From: CAYHXN01 sp964373675
Lineage (GTDB): Bacteria; Patescibacteriota; Minisyncoccia; UBA6257; WO2-44-18
Reading direction: 5' to 3'
Assembly: GCA_964373675.1 (NCBI GenBank)
Contig: CAYJVO010000002.1
Coordinates: 1 to 64,000, forward strand
DNA length: 64,000 bases
The notes below the pieces were generated by a model that ran no database searches, had not been told where the DNA came from, and saw only the letters and a program-made list of their open reading frames with translations. The translations under genes were made by a program, and so were the position numbers. Below, piece after piece: positions 48,280 through 57,976 of the stretch; position 1 is the stretch's first letter, and each line of letters begins with the position of its first letter.

Positions 48280-49215
48280 TTATCCGGAGATTAATTTTTT
48301 AAATTCTTTCAGTTTGGCTAAAAAGGTTTTTTTATCCTTAGCTTCTAAGTTCAGGCGCAGGAGGTCTTCGGTCTGTGATGGCCGCACATTAAACCACCAG
48401 GCCCCAAATTCCATTTTCAGACCATCTAGATGAGAAAGTCTTTGGGCTTCTTTTTTATATTTCTGTTCAATCTTTGTTAAAATTTTTTCTTTGTCGCTGA
48501 CTCTAAAATTTATCTCTCCGGAACGATGATATTTTGGTAAGCCATCAATCCACTCACCCAAACTCAAGCCTTGATACCTGATACCTGATATCTGATTCAT
48601 AAAATAAATCGCCGTCAAAATTCCTGAATCCCAAACCGCGCTGAATTCCTTAAACTTAAAGTAGTAATGCCCGGAAGTTTCGGCAGCAAAATCAATTTTC
48701 TTTTTATTCATCAGTTTTTTAATAAAGTAATGGCCAACTCGCGAATTAATAATTTTTTTGCCATCGGCTGAAATCAATTCTCTGGCTAAATAGCCGGCGC
48801 GAACATCTAAAATCAAGGGTCCTTTAAAACTTCTACTTATCAACACTGCCACCGCATCCGGCGCCACCGGCTGGCCACGATCGTCTAAGAAAAATACCCG
48901 ATCACCATCCGCGTCAAAAATAATGCCGAGGTCGGCTTTATGTTTACGCACTGCTGTCCGCAAATCATTAAACGCATCTCTCCTCCATGGATCCGGCCCA
49001 TGCGCCGGAAAACGACCATCAGGTCTATCATTAATTAAAATAGGCTTAACTCTTGATACTTGACGCTTGACACTTGATACTCGGAAAAGTTCTTTAAGAA
49101 CTTTTCCGGTGGTTCCATTAGAGCAATCAAAAACAACTTTTAAAGCTCTTTCTAGCTTTAAAAACTTTTTCAAAAAATTTATGTATAACTCCAAATAATC
49201 CATGTCGCATTTCAC
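48280..49215 (-). CDS. Phosphomannomutase/phosphoglucomutase, C-terminal part of a split gene
   Basis: The 311-residue product holds domains 2-4 of an alpha-D-phosphohexomutase: metal loop DADGDR, sugar-binding AETSGHYYF, and phosphate-binding RPSQTEDLLRLN. The active serine domain is in the other frame, 49212-49667. It starts with GTG inside ATGTGA, overlapping the stop of the first part, and has no ribosome site. Repeat-derived inserts FRVSSVKRQVSRVK and NQISGIRYQG are visible. The two parts together (462 residues) have normal length. The enzyme interconverts mannose or glucose 6- and 1-phosphates for nucleotide-sugar synthesis. Confidence 0.85.
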   Translation of the reverse strand: MKCDMDYLELYINFLKKFLKLERALKVVFDCSNGTTGKVLKELFRVSSVKRQVSRVKPILINDRPDGRFPAHGPDPWRRDAFNDLRTAVRKHKADLGIIFDADGDRVFFLDDRGQPVAPDAVAVLISRSFKGPLILDVRAGYLARELISADGKKIINSRVGHYFIKKLMNKKKIDFAAETSGHYYFKFKEFSAVWDSGILTAIYFMNQISGIRYQGLSLGEWIDGLPKYHRSGEINFRVSDKEKILTKIEQKYKKEAQRLSHLDGLKMEFGAWWFNVRPSQTEDLLRLNLEAKDKKTFLAKLKEFKKLISG

Positions 49216-49667
49216 ATTTTGCCTTTTACCATCGATAAAATTTCCTTGCCGCTGATTGGCGCTGCTTTCGGCCCAACAATTTTTAACCCGTTGTATTCTT
49301 TTGGGTTATGGGAAGCCGTGATTATAATCCCGCCAATTGCCTTAAAATGGTTTACCAAAAAATAAAGCATTGGCGTGGTGATCATTCCCGCTTCCACAAT
49401 CTTGACACCTGATACCTGACACATGACACGCACCATCGTTTCATACAACGCCGGCGAGCTCAATCTCGCGTCGTGTCCCACCATTACAACTTTTGACTTT
49501 TGACCTTCCCTCGACCTGAGCTCGGGACGAAGGTTGGCTTTTGACTTGAAAAAATAGCGACCCAACGCGTAGGCAATTCTAGCCGCTATTTTTTCATTTA
49601 TCTCCTCCGGATACCGACCGCGGATGTCGTATGCTTTGAATATTGCTTTATTTATCATTAGTTTCAT
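49212..49667 (-). CDS. Phosphomannomutase/phosphoglucomutase, N-terminal part of a split gene
   Basis: The 151-residue product is domain 1, with AYDIRGRYPEEI and the phosphoserine loop TASHNPKEYNGLK. It stops at KGKM with a four-base overlap to the second part. The sequence around the junction consists of a short repeat (GGCAAAATGTGAAATGCGAC), so a repeat insertion not divisible by three may have split the gene. Coupled translation could still give two chains that assemble. Inserts NLRPELRSREGQKSK and MCQVSGVK are repeat-derived. Confidence 0.85.
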   Translation of the reverse strand: MKLMINKAIFKAYDIRGRYPEEINEKIAARIAYALGRYFFKSKANLRPELRSREGQKSKVVMVGHDARLSSPALYETMVRVMCQVSGVKIVEAGMITTPMLYFLVNHFKAIGGIIITASHNPKEYNGLKIVGPKAAPISGKEILSMVKGKM

Positions 49668-49682
49668 TTTATTATAAAAGCG

Positions 49683-51788
49683 ATGTCCAGGTCCAAAAAA
49701 AATATTGACGACTCAAAAAAACCTAAAATCCGTCCGGAAACCAAAAACAGTATTGTTGCTATCTCCCTTATCGGTCTGGCGGTCATATTATTGCTGGCCA
49801 GCTTTGAAAAAGCCGGACCGGCTGGTCAGCTTATTTATTTACTTTTTAACAAAGCTTTTGGCGCCGGTTATTACATTTTGCCGGCGATCTCCCTTATTAT
49901 TGCTTTCGCCTTTATTTTTTCTTCTCAGAAAAAATTTTTTGGGGTCACTTTTATCGGGGCGACTGTTTTCCTAATCTTCGGTTTGGGGCTATTAGACATT
50001 TTGTTGCCGAAGCAAGCCGGCCTTGTCGGATCATCAGTCGGGGCCATTGAGTTAATACTCGGCTATCCGGCCTCTCTAGTTCTTACCGCTACTTTTATTA
50101 TCGCTGGCCTTCTATTGACGCTCAATGCCTCAATCCGATTCGCAATCAGAAAGAAAAAAGAGGGGGAATCCTCCTTTGCTAAAGCTACGGCGGGCGAAGA
50201 AAAACCACTAGTCATAAAAACTCCGGAACCGATTGTCGCTCAACCGACCGCTGCCGCGGAGACCAAACCGGCTAAATCGGAATCCTCCTTTGCTAAAGCT
50301 TCGGAGGACGAGGAAAAACCGGATTTTGATCTGCCGATGCCGAAAGGTAGAATAAAATCTTTTAACGCCAAAAATTATGTCGCCCCGCCGCTTTCGCTTT
50401 TAAAATCTTCTACGGAAAAACCGACTGCCGGCGATCTTCGCGCTAATGCCAACATCATTAAAAGAACCTTGGACAGTTTTGGCATTCCGGTGGAAATGGG
50501 AGAAATCAACATCGGACCAAAAGTCACCCGCTACACCCTCAAGCCGGCGGAGGGCGTAAAGCTCTCACGCATTGTCGCCCTGAACTCGGATCTGGCGTTG
50601 GCGCTCGCCGCCCATCCGATCCGTATTGAGGCGCCAATCCCCGGCAAATCATTGGTTGGCATTGAAGTTCCCAACAAATCCGCTGCTCTAGTCCGGTTAG
50701 GAAGTCTAATGGCTTATCAAGATTTTCAAAATGCCGGACCGCTCGCTTTTATCGTCGGCCGCGATGTAACTGGCGAACCAATTATTGCCGATGTTGAAAA
50801 AATGCCTCATCTTCTGGTTGCCGGCGCCACCGGATCGGGAAAATCAGTAATGATCCACTCAATGATCGTTTCGCTTCTTTATAAAAACTCGCCCGACATC
50901 CTCAAATTAGTACTCATTGACCCCAAAAGAGTTGAATTGACCGCTTATGATGGCGTGCCTCACTTGATTACTAAAGTGATTACTGACGGCAAAAAAACCA
51001 TTAGCGTATTTAGATGGGTGATTCAGGAAATGGAACGCCGCTACGAACTTCTTCAAAATGCCGGCTCGCGCGACATCCACAGTTTCAACAAAATGGCTGA
51101 CCAGCCAATGTCTTATATATTAATAGTAGTTGACGAACTGGCTGACTTAATGGCAGCTTATGGCCGAGAAATAGAAAGCTCCGTTGTCCGTCTGGCGCAA
51201 ATGGCCCGCGCCACTGGAATTCATTTGGTGGTCTCTACTCAACGACCGTCAGTAGAAGTGATTACCGGCCTTATCAAAGCAAACATCACCAGCCGCGTTG
51301 CTCTTCAAGTCGCCAGCCAAGTAGACTCGCGAACTATTTTGGATTCTGCCGGAGCGGAAAAACTTCTGGGCGGAGGCGATCTTTTATTTATCTCTTCAGA
51401 ATTCTCCAAGCCCAAACGGATCCAAGGCGCCTACATTTCCGAAGAAGAAATCAATAAAGTCGCCGATTTCATCAAGGATAATAACGGATTCGCCGGCGAA
51501 TCCGAGATAACCGTAATGCCCGGCTCCCCTGCTTTGCCAAATGATTGGTCTGCTGACGAAGAAGATGAACTCTTTGATGAAGCTATTCAGGTGGTCAAAG
51601 AAGCGAAAAAAGCATCGGCCTCGCTGCTCCAGCGCCGCCTTAAAGTCGGCTATGCTCGGGCCGCCCGACTACTAGACTTGATGGAGGCCAAAAATTTAAT
51701 TGGGCCGGGCGAAGGAGCCAAACCAAGGGAAATTCTTATGGATCTAGGCGATGACAGCATAGACAACAAAGATGGTGATGCTATATAA
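49683..51788 (+). CDS. ftsK: DNA translocase FtsK
   Basis: The 701-residue protein has four membrane helices (residues about 20-150), a linker with two copies of a repeat-derived SSFAKA stretch, a motor domain with Walker A GATGSGKSVMIHS (about residue 380) and Walker B IVVDELADLM, and a C-terminal winged helix (SLLQRRLKVGYARAARLLD) that reads chromosome polarity sites. It pumps DNA at the division septum and helps resolve chromosome dimers. It starts the plus-strand group ftsK - rodZ-like - recA. The length is normal for short-linker FtsK/SpoIIIE. Confidence 0.95.
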   Translation: MSRSKKNIDDSKKPKIRPETKNSIVAISLIGLAVILLLASFEKAGPAGQLIYLLFNKAFGAGYYILPAISLIIAFAFIFSSQKKFFGVTFIGATVFLIFGLGLLDILLPKQAGLVGSSVGAIELILGYPASLVLTATFIIAGLLLTLNASIRFAIRKKKEGESSFAKATAGEEKPLVIKTPEPIVAQPTAAAETKPAKSESSFAKASEDEEKPDFDLPMPKGRIKSFNAKNYVAPPLSLLKSSTEKPTAGDLRANANIIKRTLDSFGIPVEMGEINIGPKVTRYTLKPAEGVKLSRIVALNSDLALALAAHPIRIEAPIPGKSLVGIEVPNKSAALVRLGSLMAYQDFQNAGPLAFIVGRDVTGEPIIADVEKMPHLLVAGATGSGKSVMIHSMIVSLLYKNSPDILKLVLIDPKRVELTAYDGVPHLITKVITDGKKTISVFRWVIQEMERRYELLQNAGSRDIHSFNKMADQPMSYILIVVDELADLMAAYGREIESSVVRLAQMARATGIHLVVSTQRPSVEVITGLIKANITSRVALQVASQVDSRTILDSAGAEKLLGGGDLLFISSEFSKPKRIQGAYISEEEINKVADFIKDNNGFAGESEITVMPGSPALPNDWSADEEDELFDEAIQVVKEAKKASASLLQRRLKVGYARAARLLDLMEAKNLIGPGEGAKPREILMDLGDDSIDNKDGDAI
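50166..50300. repeat. Pair of 21-bp direct repeats in the ftsK linker
   Basis: GAATCCTCCTTTGCTAAAGC(T) occurs at 50166-50186 and 50280-50300, 114 bases apart and in the same frame, encoding ESSFAKA both times. The following GAAGAAAAACC/GAGGAAAAACC is also shared. Confidence 0.88.
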
Positions 51789-51797
51789 TCTTTCAAA

Positions 51798-52445
51798 ATG
51801 GAAAAGTCTCTAAAAGAACTCCTTAAAGAACAGCTAGAACTAAAAGGAATCTCCATGCAACGGCTGCATCAGTTAACCAGCGTCCCGGAAAGATATCTTG
51901 CCGGCATTTTAGAAATTGACCCGCGCAACATTCCTGCCTTGCCATATGTAAGGGGTTATTTAATAAAAATCGGGGAGATATTGGGTTTAGACGGCGAAGA
52001 GCTTTGGAAAAAATACAAAAAAGAAACGGAGATTAAAAGCTCAGGAGAAAAAGATTGTCTGCCAGAGAATCGCTACGCCATTAAAACAATAAACAGGCGC
52101 TGGACGATTCTGGTCGTCATTGTGGTGTTGGCGATTGGCTATGCCACTCTGAATGCCGGCAGAATTCTTGGAAGACCGGAATTAACAATCCATTCACCAA
52201 TCCAAGACCAAACTATAACGGCGAATACGATTTACAATCTCTCTGGGAAAATTAATCCCCGGGACACTCTTAAAATTAACGGTGAGGAAGTTGTGGTAGA
52301 AACTGACGGACAATTTGATAAATTCTACAGTCTCCAGCCCGGCTTAAACACTTTTGTATTTAGCGTCAAACGGCTTTTAGGAAAAGAGGCCCGAGTCGTA
52401 AAACAACTGATTTACCAACCACAACAACAAGTTGGCAATAAATAA
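51798..52445 (+). CDS. RodZ-like helix-turn-helix membrane protein
   Basis: The 215-residue protein has an N-terminal HTH of the RodZ/HTH_25 type ([20 protein letters not shown]), a basic juxtamembrane stretch, one membrane helix ([20 protein letters not shown], about 100-120) and a C-terminal extracytoplasmic beta domain ([15 protein letters not shown]). RodZ links MreB to the cell-wall machinery; many CPR bacteria lack typical rod shape, so the role may differ. It lies between ftsK and recA with short gaps, suggesting co-transcription. Confidence 0.82.
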   Translation: MEKSLKELLKEQLELKGISMQRLHQLTSVPERYLAGILEIDPRNIPALPYVRGYLIKIGEILGLDGEELWKKYKKETEIKSSGEKDCLPENRYAIKTINRRWTILVVIVVLAIGYATLNAGRILGRPELTIHSPIQDQTITANTIYNLSGKINPRDTLKINGEEVVVETDGQFDKFYSLQPGLNTFVFSVKRLLGKEARVVKQLIYQPQQQVGNK

Positions 52446-52446
52446 C

Positions 52447-53439
52447 ATGGCTAAAAAAGAGCTGGAACCAAAAAACGATCTGAATCGGCTTCTGGAAACC
52501 CTGCAGGAAAAGTACGGCGAGGGTGCCATTATGAAGCTGGGTGAAACTAAAAAAGCCAGCGTGGAGGTGGTTCCTACCGGTTCTTTCTCGCTGGATCTTG
52601 CTTTGGGAGTCGGCGGACTGCCAAGGGGTAGAATCGTGGAAATTTTTGGACCCGAAAGCAGCGGAAAAACTACTTTAGCGCTTAATGTCATTGCCCAGTC
52701 CCAAAAACGGGATGGGAAGGCCGCATTTATTGACGCGGAGCATGCCTTGGACCCTGACTATGCCACGAAGTTAGGGGTAAAAATCAAAGAACTGCTTATT
52801 TCTCAGCCGGACAACGGCGAAGAGGCCCTGAATATCCTTGAAAGTCTTGTGCGCTCCGGAATGATTGATGTTGTAGTGGTAGATTCGGTAGCGGCTTTGA
52901 CGCCCAAAGCGGAAATTGAGGGAGAAATGGGAGCCCAATTCATCGGCTTGCAAGCCCGACTAATGTCCCAAGCATTAAGAAAACTGACTGCTATTGCCGC
53001 CAAATCCAACACTCTCATCGTTTTTATCAATCAGCTTAGAGAAAAAATCGGAATAATGTTCGGCAATCCCGAAACCACCCCCGGCGGCCGAGCTTTAAAA
53101 TTTTATTCCTCGGTACGCATTGATATCCGGCGAATAGCTCAGTTGAAAAAAGGCGATCAGGTAACCGGCAATCGCGTAAGAGCTAAAGTGGTGAAAAACA
53201 AAGTGGCGGCACCGTTTAGACTTGCTGAATTTGACATCTATTATAATGAAGGTATTTCTTATGAAGCTGATGTGATCAATGCTGCGCTAAAATATGGCGT
53301 TATCACAAAAAGCGGCGCCAGCTACAGTTTTAACGGTGAAAAATTAGGCATTGGCATTGAAAATGTAAAAAATAAATTAACCGAAGATAAAAAACTTTTA
53401 AAAGAGATTGAGAAAAAAATCTTGGAGATAACTAAATAA
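52447..53439 (+). CDS. recA: Recombinase RecA
   Basis: The 330-residue protein has the Walker A box [11 protein letters not shown], the [19 protein letters not shown] segment, loop L2 [17 protein letters not shown] and the [12 protein letters not shown] motif, all standard for RecA. It forms filaments on single-stranded DNA for recombination and repair. I start at the ATG at 52447 (MAKKELEP); the frame extends to a TTG at 52432, which overlaps the gene upstream. It is the third gene of the ftsK group. The length is slightly short at the C-terminus. Confidence 0.97.
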   Translation: MAKKELEPKNDLNRLLETLQEKYGEGAIMKLGETKKASVEVVPTGSFSLDLALGVGGLPRGRIVEIFGPESSGKTTLALNVIAQSQKRDGKAAFIDAEHALDPDYATKLGVKIKELLISQPDNGEEALNILESLVRSGMIDVVVVDSVAALTPKAEIEGEMGAQFIGLQARLMSQALRKLTAIAAKSNTLIVFINQLREKIGIMFGNPETTPGGRALKFYSSVRIDIRRIAQLKKGDQVTGNRVRAKVVKNKVAAPFRLAEFDIYYNEGISYEADVINAALKYGVITKSGASYSFNGEKLGIGIENVKNKLTEDKKLLKEIEKKILEITK

Positions 53440-53963
53440 TGGTTTTTTTGCTGAAAACTGCCGTTCTTTTATCTTTATTGACTGGTTTCTATGGCTGGCT
53501 TACTAATCAGCCGGCGATTGCGGTTCCCTACGGCATTATTAATCCGCTGATCCTTCTTGCCATCTCTTGGTTGGCTCAAAAAACCTCTCATCGCCAAAGC
53601 GTTGAAACTTTGGCGGCGGCTATTTTATTAATTAACATTCCCGGTAGCGTTTATCTCCACAAAATTGGGATCCAATATGATGTCCCGCTCCATTTTTTGG
53701 TGTCTTTTTGGAGTTTTGAAATTTTGGCTTTATTTCTAAAAGATTTTTTTCCCAATAGCCGGTTCGTTTATTCAACTGCTTTTGCTTTAATAATAGTGGG
53801 CGGTTTAGGATTTGAGGGATTACAGAAAAGTTCTGATTTAATTTTCAACACCCAACTATTTTTTGACGCAGCGCAACCGATATCGCTGGATTTTACCGTT
53901 GATTTGATAATGGATACGCTTGGAGGGCTGGCGGGCTGGCTGAAAATCAAATCAACATTTTAA
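53439..53963 (+). CDS. Small multi-pass membrane protein (DUF2238/VanZ-like)
   Basis: The 174-residue product has five hydrophobic segments and conserved-looking polar residues (YDVPLHFLVSFW, GGLGFEGLQKSSDL, LDFTVDLIMDTLGG). The His, Glu and Asp residues within membrane segments recall DUF2238/VanZ-like proteins of unknown function. The ATG shares a base with the recA stop, so it is coupled to recA. It converges with yvcK, whose end overlaps by 17 bases. Confidence 0.7.
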   Translation: MVFLLKTAVLLSLLTGFYGWLTNQPAIAVPYGIINPLILLAISWLAQKTSHRQSVETLAAAILLINIPGSVYLHKIGIQYDVPLHFLVSFWSFEILALFLKDFFPNSRFVYSTAFALIIVGGLGFEGLQKSSDLIFNTQLFFDAAQPISLDFTVDLIMDTLGGLAGWLKIKSTF

Positions 53964-54912
53964 CTGTTTTAGCCAGCTTTTCGGAATCGTGACGAATCAA
54001 ACCGGAAGTTCTAATAAGATTTGCTGTAATCGGGGTGGGGCCTTTGGGAAAATTTTCTAGATCCGGCTCTACAAATTCCGATTTTTCCCGAATATAAGGT
54101 TTAAAGCGCATAGCGCTCGGCTTGGTTTTGTTCACTGCCACAAAATCAATGGCGCTTTTGCCAAGATAATATTCCATTACCTCAACAAAGTCCGAAGCGC
54201 GAAAGCCGGAAGTTTCGCCCTGTTTGGTCATTAAATTAACAAAATAAATCACTTTGCCCCGAGCTTGTCTAACGGCTTCTTTTAATCCCCCTACCAGCAG
54301 ATTAGGAATCAAACTTGTATAAAGATCGCCTGGTCCGATAATAATGGCGTCCGCTTCTAAAATTGCCTTTCTGGCTTCCGGGTTAACTGACACATTGGGC
54401 TTAAGCCAAACCCGACGGATTTTTTTAACACCATCATGTTTAGGAATATCAATGTTCGTTTCGCCTTTTATAATCTTCCCATCCTCCAGCTCGGCCATTA
54501 AATAAGTAGTTTTTAGGGTAACTGGCAGCACTCTTCCTTTAACCGATAAGATTTTAGAAACTTCCCCAATAGCCTTGCTGAAACCGCCGGTAATTCTTTC
54601 CAGAGCGATGATCATTAAATTTCCAAAGCTGTGGCCAGAAAGCCCGCTACCTTCAATAAAACGGTAATTAAAAAGCTGGGACAAGATCTTATTATCCGAA
54701 TCGGATAACGCAATCAGAGCGCGGCGGATATCTCCGGGCGGCAGAATCCCGAATTCTTCCCGCAAAATTCCGGTTGATCCGCCGTCATCCGACATCGTCA
54801 CAATCGCAGTTAAATCATTAAAATAATGCTTCAAACCCGAAAGTACCGTAAAAACGCCCGTCCCTCCGCCGATAACAACTATTTTTTTATTGATTTTCTT
54901 TGATGGATTCAT
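53947..54912 (-). CDS. yvcK: YvcK-family gluconeogenesis factor (CofD-like)
   Basis: The 321-residue protein begins KIVVIGGGTGVFTVLSGLK and has TAIVTMSDDGGSTGILREE and PPGDIRRALIALS, then IIGPGDLYTSLIPNLLV. This is the UPF0052/YvcK family, which binds nucleotide-sugars (UDP-GlcNAc) and controls carbon flow and cell-wall growth in Firmicutes. No F420 biosynthesis genes are nearby, so the CofD transferase role is unlikely. It follows the GH57 gene by two bases on the minus strand. Confidence 0.92.
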   Translation of the reverse strand: MNPSKKINKKIVVIGGGTGVFTVLSGLKHYFNDLTAIVTMSDDGGSTGILREEFGILPPGDIRRALIALSDSDNKILSQLFNYRFIEGSGLSGHSFGNLMIIALERITGGFSKAIGEVSKILSVKGRVLPVTLKTTYLMAELEDGKIIKGETNIDIPKHDGVKKIRRVWLKPNVSVNPEARKAILEADAIIIGPGDLYTSLIPNLLVGGLKEAVRQARGKVIYFVNLMTKQGETSGFRASDFVEVMEYYLGKSAIDFVAVNKTKPSAMRFKPYIREKSEFVEPDLENFPKGPTPITANLIRTSGLIRHDSEKLAKTVKMLI

Positions 54913-54914
54913 TT

Positions 54915-56408
54915 TTATGCTCCTCTTTGCTCCGGCTGTCCACCGCGAATCTGACGATACTGCTCTTTGTACTTTTCAATCATTTTTTCGACTTCCTCAT
55001 GGGGAATTTCAACTCTTAAAAGATCAATCGCATTGATTGTATCATAAATATCAAATTTATTTTTCAACTTATAAATTGCGTCGCGCCAAAGAATTGCTTT
55101 TTCATATTCGCCTTTTTTGACTGCCTTTTTTTCCAGCTTTCCCATTATATCAAGAAAAGCGTAATAAACTCCTTTTTCGGCGCCGCCCCGGCCAATGGTC
55201 CGGTCTTTGAAAGGAATGCGCAGAATCGCTTTTTGCTCACGCATCATTTGCCTAACCTTGCCTGCCCGCTGCCACTGAAATCCTGTTGAGATGATATTCT
55301 CATACCAGGTCCGGGCTTTTTCCAGTTTTTCTTTGTCTAAATTAGGAATCGCCCGCATAAAATCCAGCAAGCGGTAAGCGCCGTCTTCAATCATTTCCAA
55401 ACTCCACCACGGCTTGGCCGAAGCCCACCAAATGTGATCGCTGGCCAGCGCTATATCCATCTTCTTCCGGACCAAGGAATAAGCGGGGTGATTTTTATCA
55501 AGAGCGTAAACTTCGTTCAACGCGAACTTAACAAACTCCCACTGCCAGTGATGAATCATATTTTCCGGATCAGACCAGGAAAGAAACTGAATTTCTTTAT
55601 TAATATCCTCCTGACTGGAGGCCCAGGTGGATTTAAGCGGCATTGCCTCTTCAATTTCTTGGTAATACTCCGGGATTTCTGATACTTTTATTAATTCAAA
55701 TTCGGGCGCCTCAAAAATCTCAAATAGCATTTTTTCAAGGCCCGGCCGGTGATGACCGAAGGTCTCGCCATCCATTGCCGTTACCAAATATCGCCCGCTT
55801 TTTAAGTCATCTTTCATTGCCTCAACCAACGTTTCGCGCGATCTGACCACCGCGCTCATTATCAAATTACTCAATCTTCTTTCCCTGAAAAAAATTTTTA
55901 GATTTGTGCCTTTAATCCGATAAATTTTTTTGTAATCAACACTGCCAACCCGGCCATTTAAGGCAATTTCATCTAGGATTATCCATTTAAAACCGAGGTC
56001 GTTAATAATCGGCGCTAATTTCTCATGATAAGCCATCTCCGGCGGAAAAAATCCCTCGGGATTATAAGCGTCGCCCAGAAAAAATCGGCAAGTTTCGTCG
56101 TTGATTTTAATCTGCCGGACAATTTCCTGTTCTTCCAAAAATGGCAAAAAAGCATGGTACTTGGCCGAACTAGTGTATTCAACCCGTCCTTCTTTGCCTA
56201 ATTCCCGCAAAATATCAATGAGTCCTTGATATTTATATTTATCAAAAACTTCCAAAAGCGCCCCACTTACATTAAAAGTAAGACGAACCCGCTTATGCTT
56301 CTTAATGCCCTCCAGAATCGGCCGGTAACTTTGGGCGACAATCGCTTCCAAAATATCCGGCTGCTGCTCGGCCGGCTGATAGATGTGTAAAAAATTAGCC
56401 CAGTACAT
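54915..56408 (-). CDS. GH57-family alpha-glucan-acting enzyme
   Basis: The 497-residue protein has the GH57 order: N-terminal LHIYQPAEQQPD, a nucleophile region GFFPPEMAYHEKL and the acid motif VTAMDGETFGHHRPG. GH57 enzymes include alpha-amylases, 4-alpha-glucanotransferases and branching enzymes; which one applies cannot be told here. It overlaps the glycogen synthase gene by 14 bases, so a role in alpha-glucan storage or turnover is likely. No signal peptide is visible, in line with a cytoplasmic enzyme. Confidence 0.88.
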   Translation of the reverse strand: MYWANFLHIYQPAEQQPDILEAIVAQSYRPILEGIKKHKRVRLTFNVSGALLEVFDKYKYQGLIDILRELGKEGRVEYTSSAKYHAFLPFLEEQEIVRQIKINDETCRFFLGDAYNPEGFFPPEMAYHEKLAPIINDLGFKWIILDEIALNGRVGSVDYKKIYRIKGTNLKIFFRERRLSNLIMSAVVRSRETLVEAMKDDLKSGRYLVTAMDGETFGHHRPGLEKMLFEIFEAPEFELIKVSEIPEYYQEIEEAMPLKSTWASSQEDINKEIQFLSWSDPENMIHHWQWEFVKFALNEVYALDKNHPAYSLVRKKMDIALASDHIWWASAKPWWSLEMIEDGAYRLLDFMRAIPNLDKEKLEKARTWYENIISTGFQWQRAGKVRQMMREQKAILRIPFKDRTIGRGGAEKGVYYAFLDIMGKLEKKAVKKGEYEKAILWRDAIYKLKNKFDIYDTINAIDLLRVEIPHEEVEKMIEKYKEQYRQIRGGQPEQRGA

Positions 56409-57921
56409 TTCTTGTCAATGCTTTGGCCGCTTCAAATATCTTTAAATAATCGGCAGCTGAACGCTTCCAGGAAAAATCTTTTGCCATGGCCCTTTTTTTA
56501 ATTTCCTGCCAGGTTTTCAAATCACGATAAACTTCAAACGCTCGGGAAACGGCAACCACTAAAGACATCGGGTCAAAGGCCTCAAAAACAAAACCAGTCC
56601 CGCTCTCGTTAACTGGATCGTAGTCTTCTACCGTATCAGCTAAACCGCCGGTTTTACGAACAATGGGAATCGCTCCGTAACGCATTGCTTCCATCTGTAT
56701 TAAGCCCGATGGTTCAAACTTGGAAGGAATCAAAATCGCATCCGCGCCGGCATAAACCAAATGCGGCAAATCTTTGTCAAAACTCAAATGAGCAGCCGCC
56801 TGTCCTTTAAACCGACTTTCCAAATCCTGAAAAAAAGACATGTACTTTGATTCTCCGGTTCCTAAAATAACTAGCTGAAATTTCAATTCCTTCAAGAGCT
56901 GGTCAACGACCGGAAACAACAAATCAAACCCTTTTTGTTCCATTAAACGGGAAACGATTCCTACTAAAAATACTTTCTCATCTTGAGGCAAACCGAAGCG
57001 CGACTGCAAATGAAGTTTATTTTTAACTCTTTTATCCAAACTATCAAGATTGTAACGCTCGGCTAAATTAGGATTGGTTTCCGGATTAAAAATTTTGTAA
57101 TCAATCGCATTCAGTATGCCGTAAAGCCGCGAACGGCGCTCCCTTAGCAAACCATCCAACCCCTCGCCAAATTCCGGCGTAGTGATCTCTCTAGCGTAAT
57201 TCTGGGAAACGGTGGTAATGATGTCCGCATACAAAATGCCGCGGCGCATGCCATTAATTTTTAAAAGCCGCGGATTGAAAAATGACGGGATTGAGGACTG
57301 ACCGTCATCATAATCCAATTCGGAAATAAAACGGTGATCAAACATTCCCTGATAATACAAATTATGAATAGTGAAAACGACGGCAATTTTGTTCAGTTTA
57401 CCGTCGTTTTTATAGACGGTTTTTAAATAATTCGGCAGAAACCCGGTCTGCCAATCGGAGGCCACGATTATATCCGGCTGCCATTTAGATACCCGAAGCC
57501 ATTCCAAGGCGCCGCGGCACAAAAGCGTCCAGCGAACTGCGTCGTCGGCATAACCGTAGACATTCGCCCGCTGCTCATAATATTCCATGTTTTCCAAAAA
57601 ATAAGTCGTTGCCGGTGACCGCGGCACAGTTCCTTCTGTAAATTTTTTGACATTGCAGGTCAAATATTTCGGTTCTGTATCCCCTTCAGCGTCAGTCGGC
57701 ACCTGCAAACCCTCTAGTTCCATTTCCAATTTGAATTGCTGAAGATCAATGCCGGCATAACGCGGCACCAATACTCGCGCGTCATGGCCGATTTTCTTTA
57801 AGGCCCGGGGCAAAGAAAACATCACCTCTCCCAGCCCTCCCACCTTCATAAATGGAGAACACTCCGGCGTAACAAAAAGAATTTTCAGCGGCGGTTTTTT
57901 GACAAAAAATGGAAATGCCAT
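56395..57921 (-). CDS. glgA: Glycogen synthase (GT5)
   Basis: The 508-residue protein has the ADP-glucose-binding motif KVGGLGEV (K26, the KxGGL motif), VPRYAGID, and the C-terminal PSKFEPSGLIQMEAMRYGAI with RKTGGLADTVEDY, typical of GT5 starch/glycogen synthases. It lengthens alpha-1,4-glucan from a nucleotide-glucose donor. With the overlapping GH57 gene it forms a short glucan pathway. A glgC gene for ADP-glucose is not present; GalU may supply UDP-glucose instead, which is inference. Confidence 0.95.
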   Translation of the reverse strand: MAFPFFVKKPPLKILFVTPECSPFMKVGGLGEVMFSLPRALKKIGHDARVLVPRYAGIDLQQFKLEMELEGLQVPTDAEGDTEPKYLTCNVKKFTEGTVPRSPATTYFLENMEYYEQRANVYGYADDAVRWTLLCRGALEWLRVSKWQPDIIVASDWQTGFLPNYLKTVYKNDGKLNKIAVVFTIHNLYYQGMFDHRFISELDYDDGQSSIPSFFNPRLLKINGMRRGILYADIITTVSQNYAREITTPEFGEGLDGLLRERRSRLYGILNAIDYKIFNPETNPNLAERYNLDSLDKRVKNKLHLQSRFGLPQDEKVFLVGIVSRLMEQKGFDLLFPVVDQLLKELKFQLVILGTGESKYMSFFQDLESRFKGQAAAHLSFDKDLPHLVYAGADAILIPSKFEPSGLIQMEAMRYGAIPIVRKTGGLADTVEDYDPVNESGTGFVFEAFDPMSLVVAVSRAFEVYRDLKTWQEIKKRAMAKDFSWKRSAADYLKIFEAAKALTRNVLG

Positions 57922-57935
57922 ATCAAAAATTATAA

Positions 57936-57972
57936 CATCTTAAAACCTATCTCAATAATATCTCAATAGGTT
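57936..57972 (-). terminator. Possible terminator between the DedA and glgA genes
   Basis: AACCTAT/ATAGGTT with a 15-base loop (57944-57972), followed on the minus strand by TTAAGATG; the T-run is poor. Confidence 0.35.
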
Positions 57973-57976
57973 CTAT

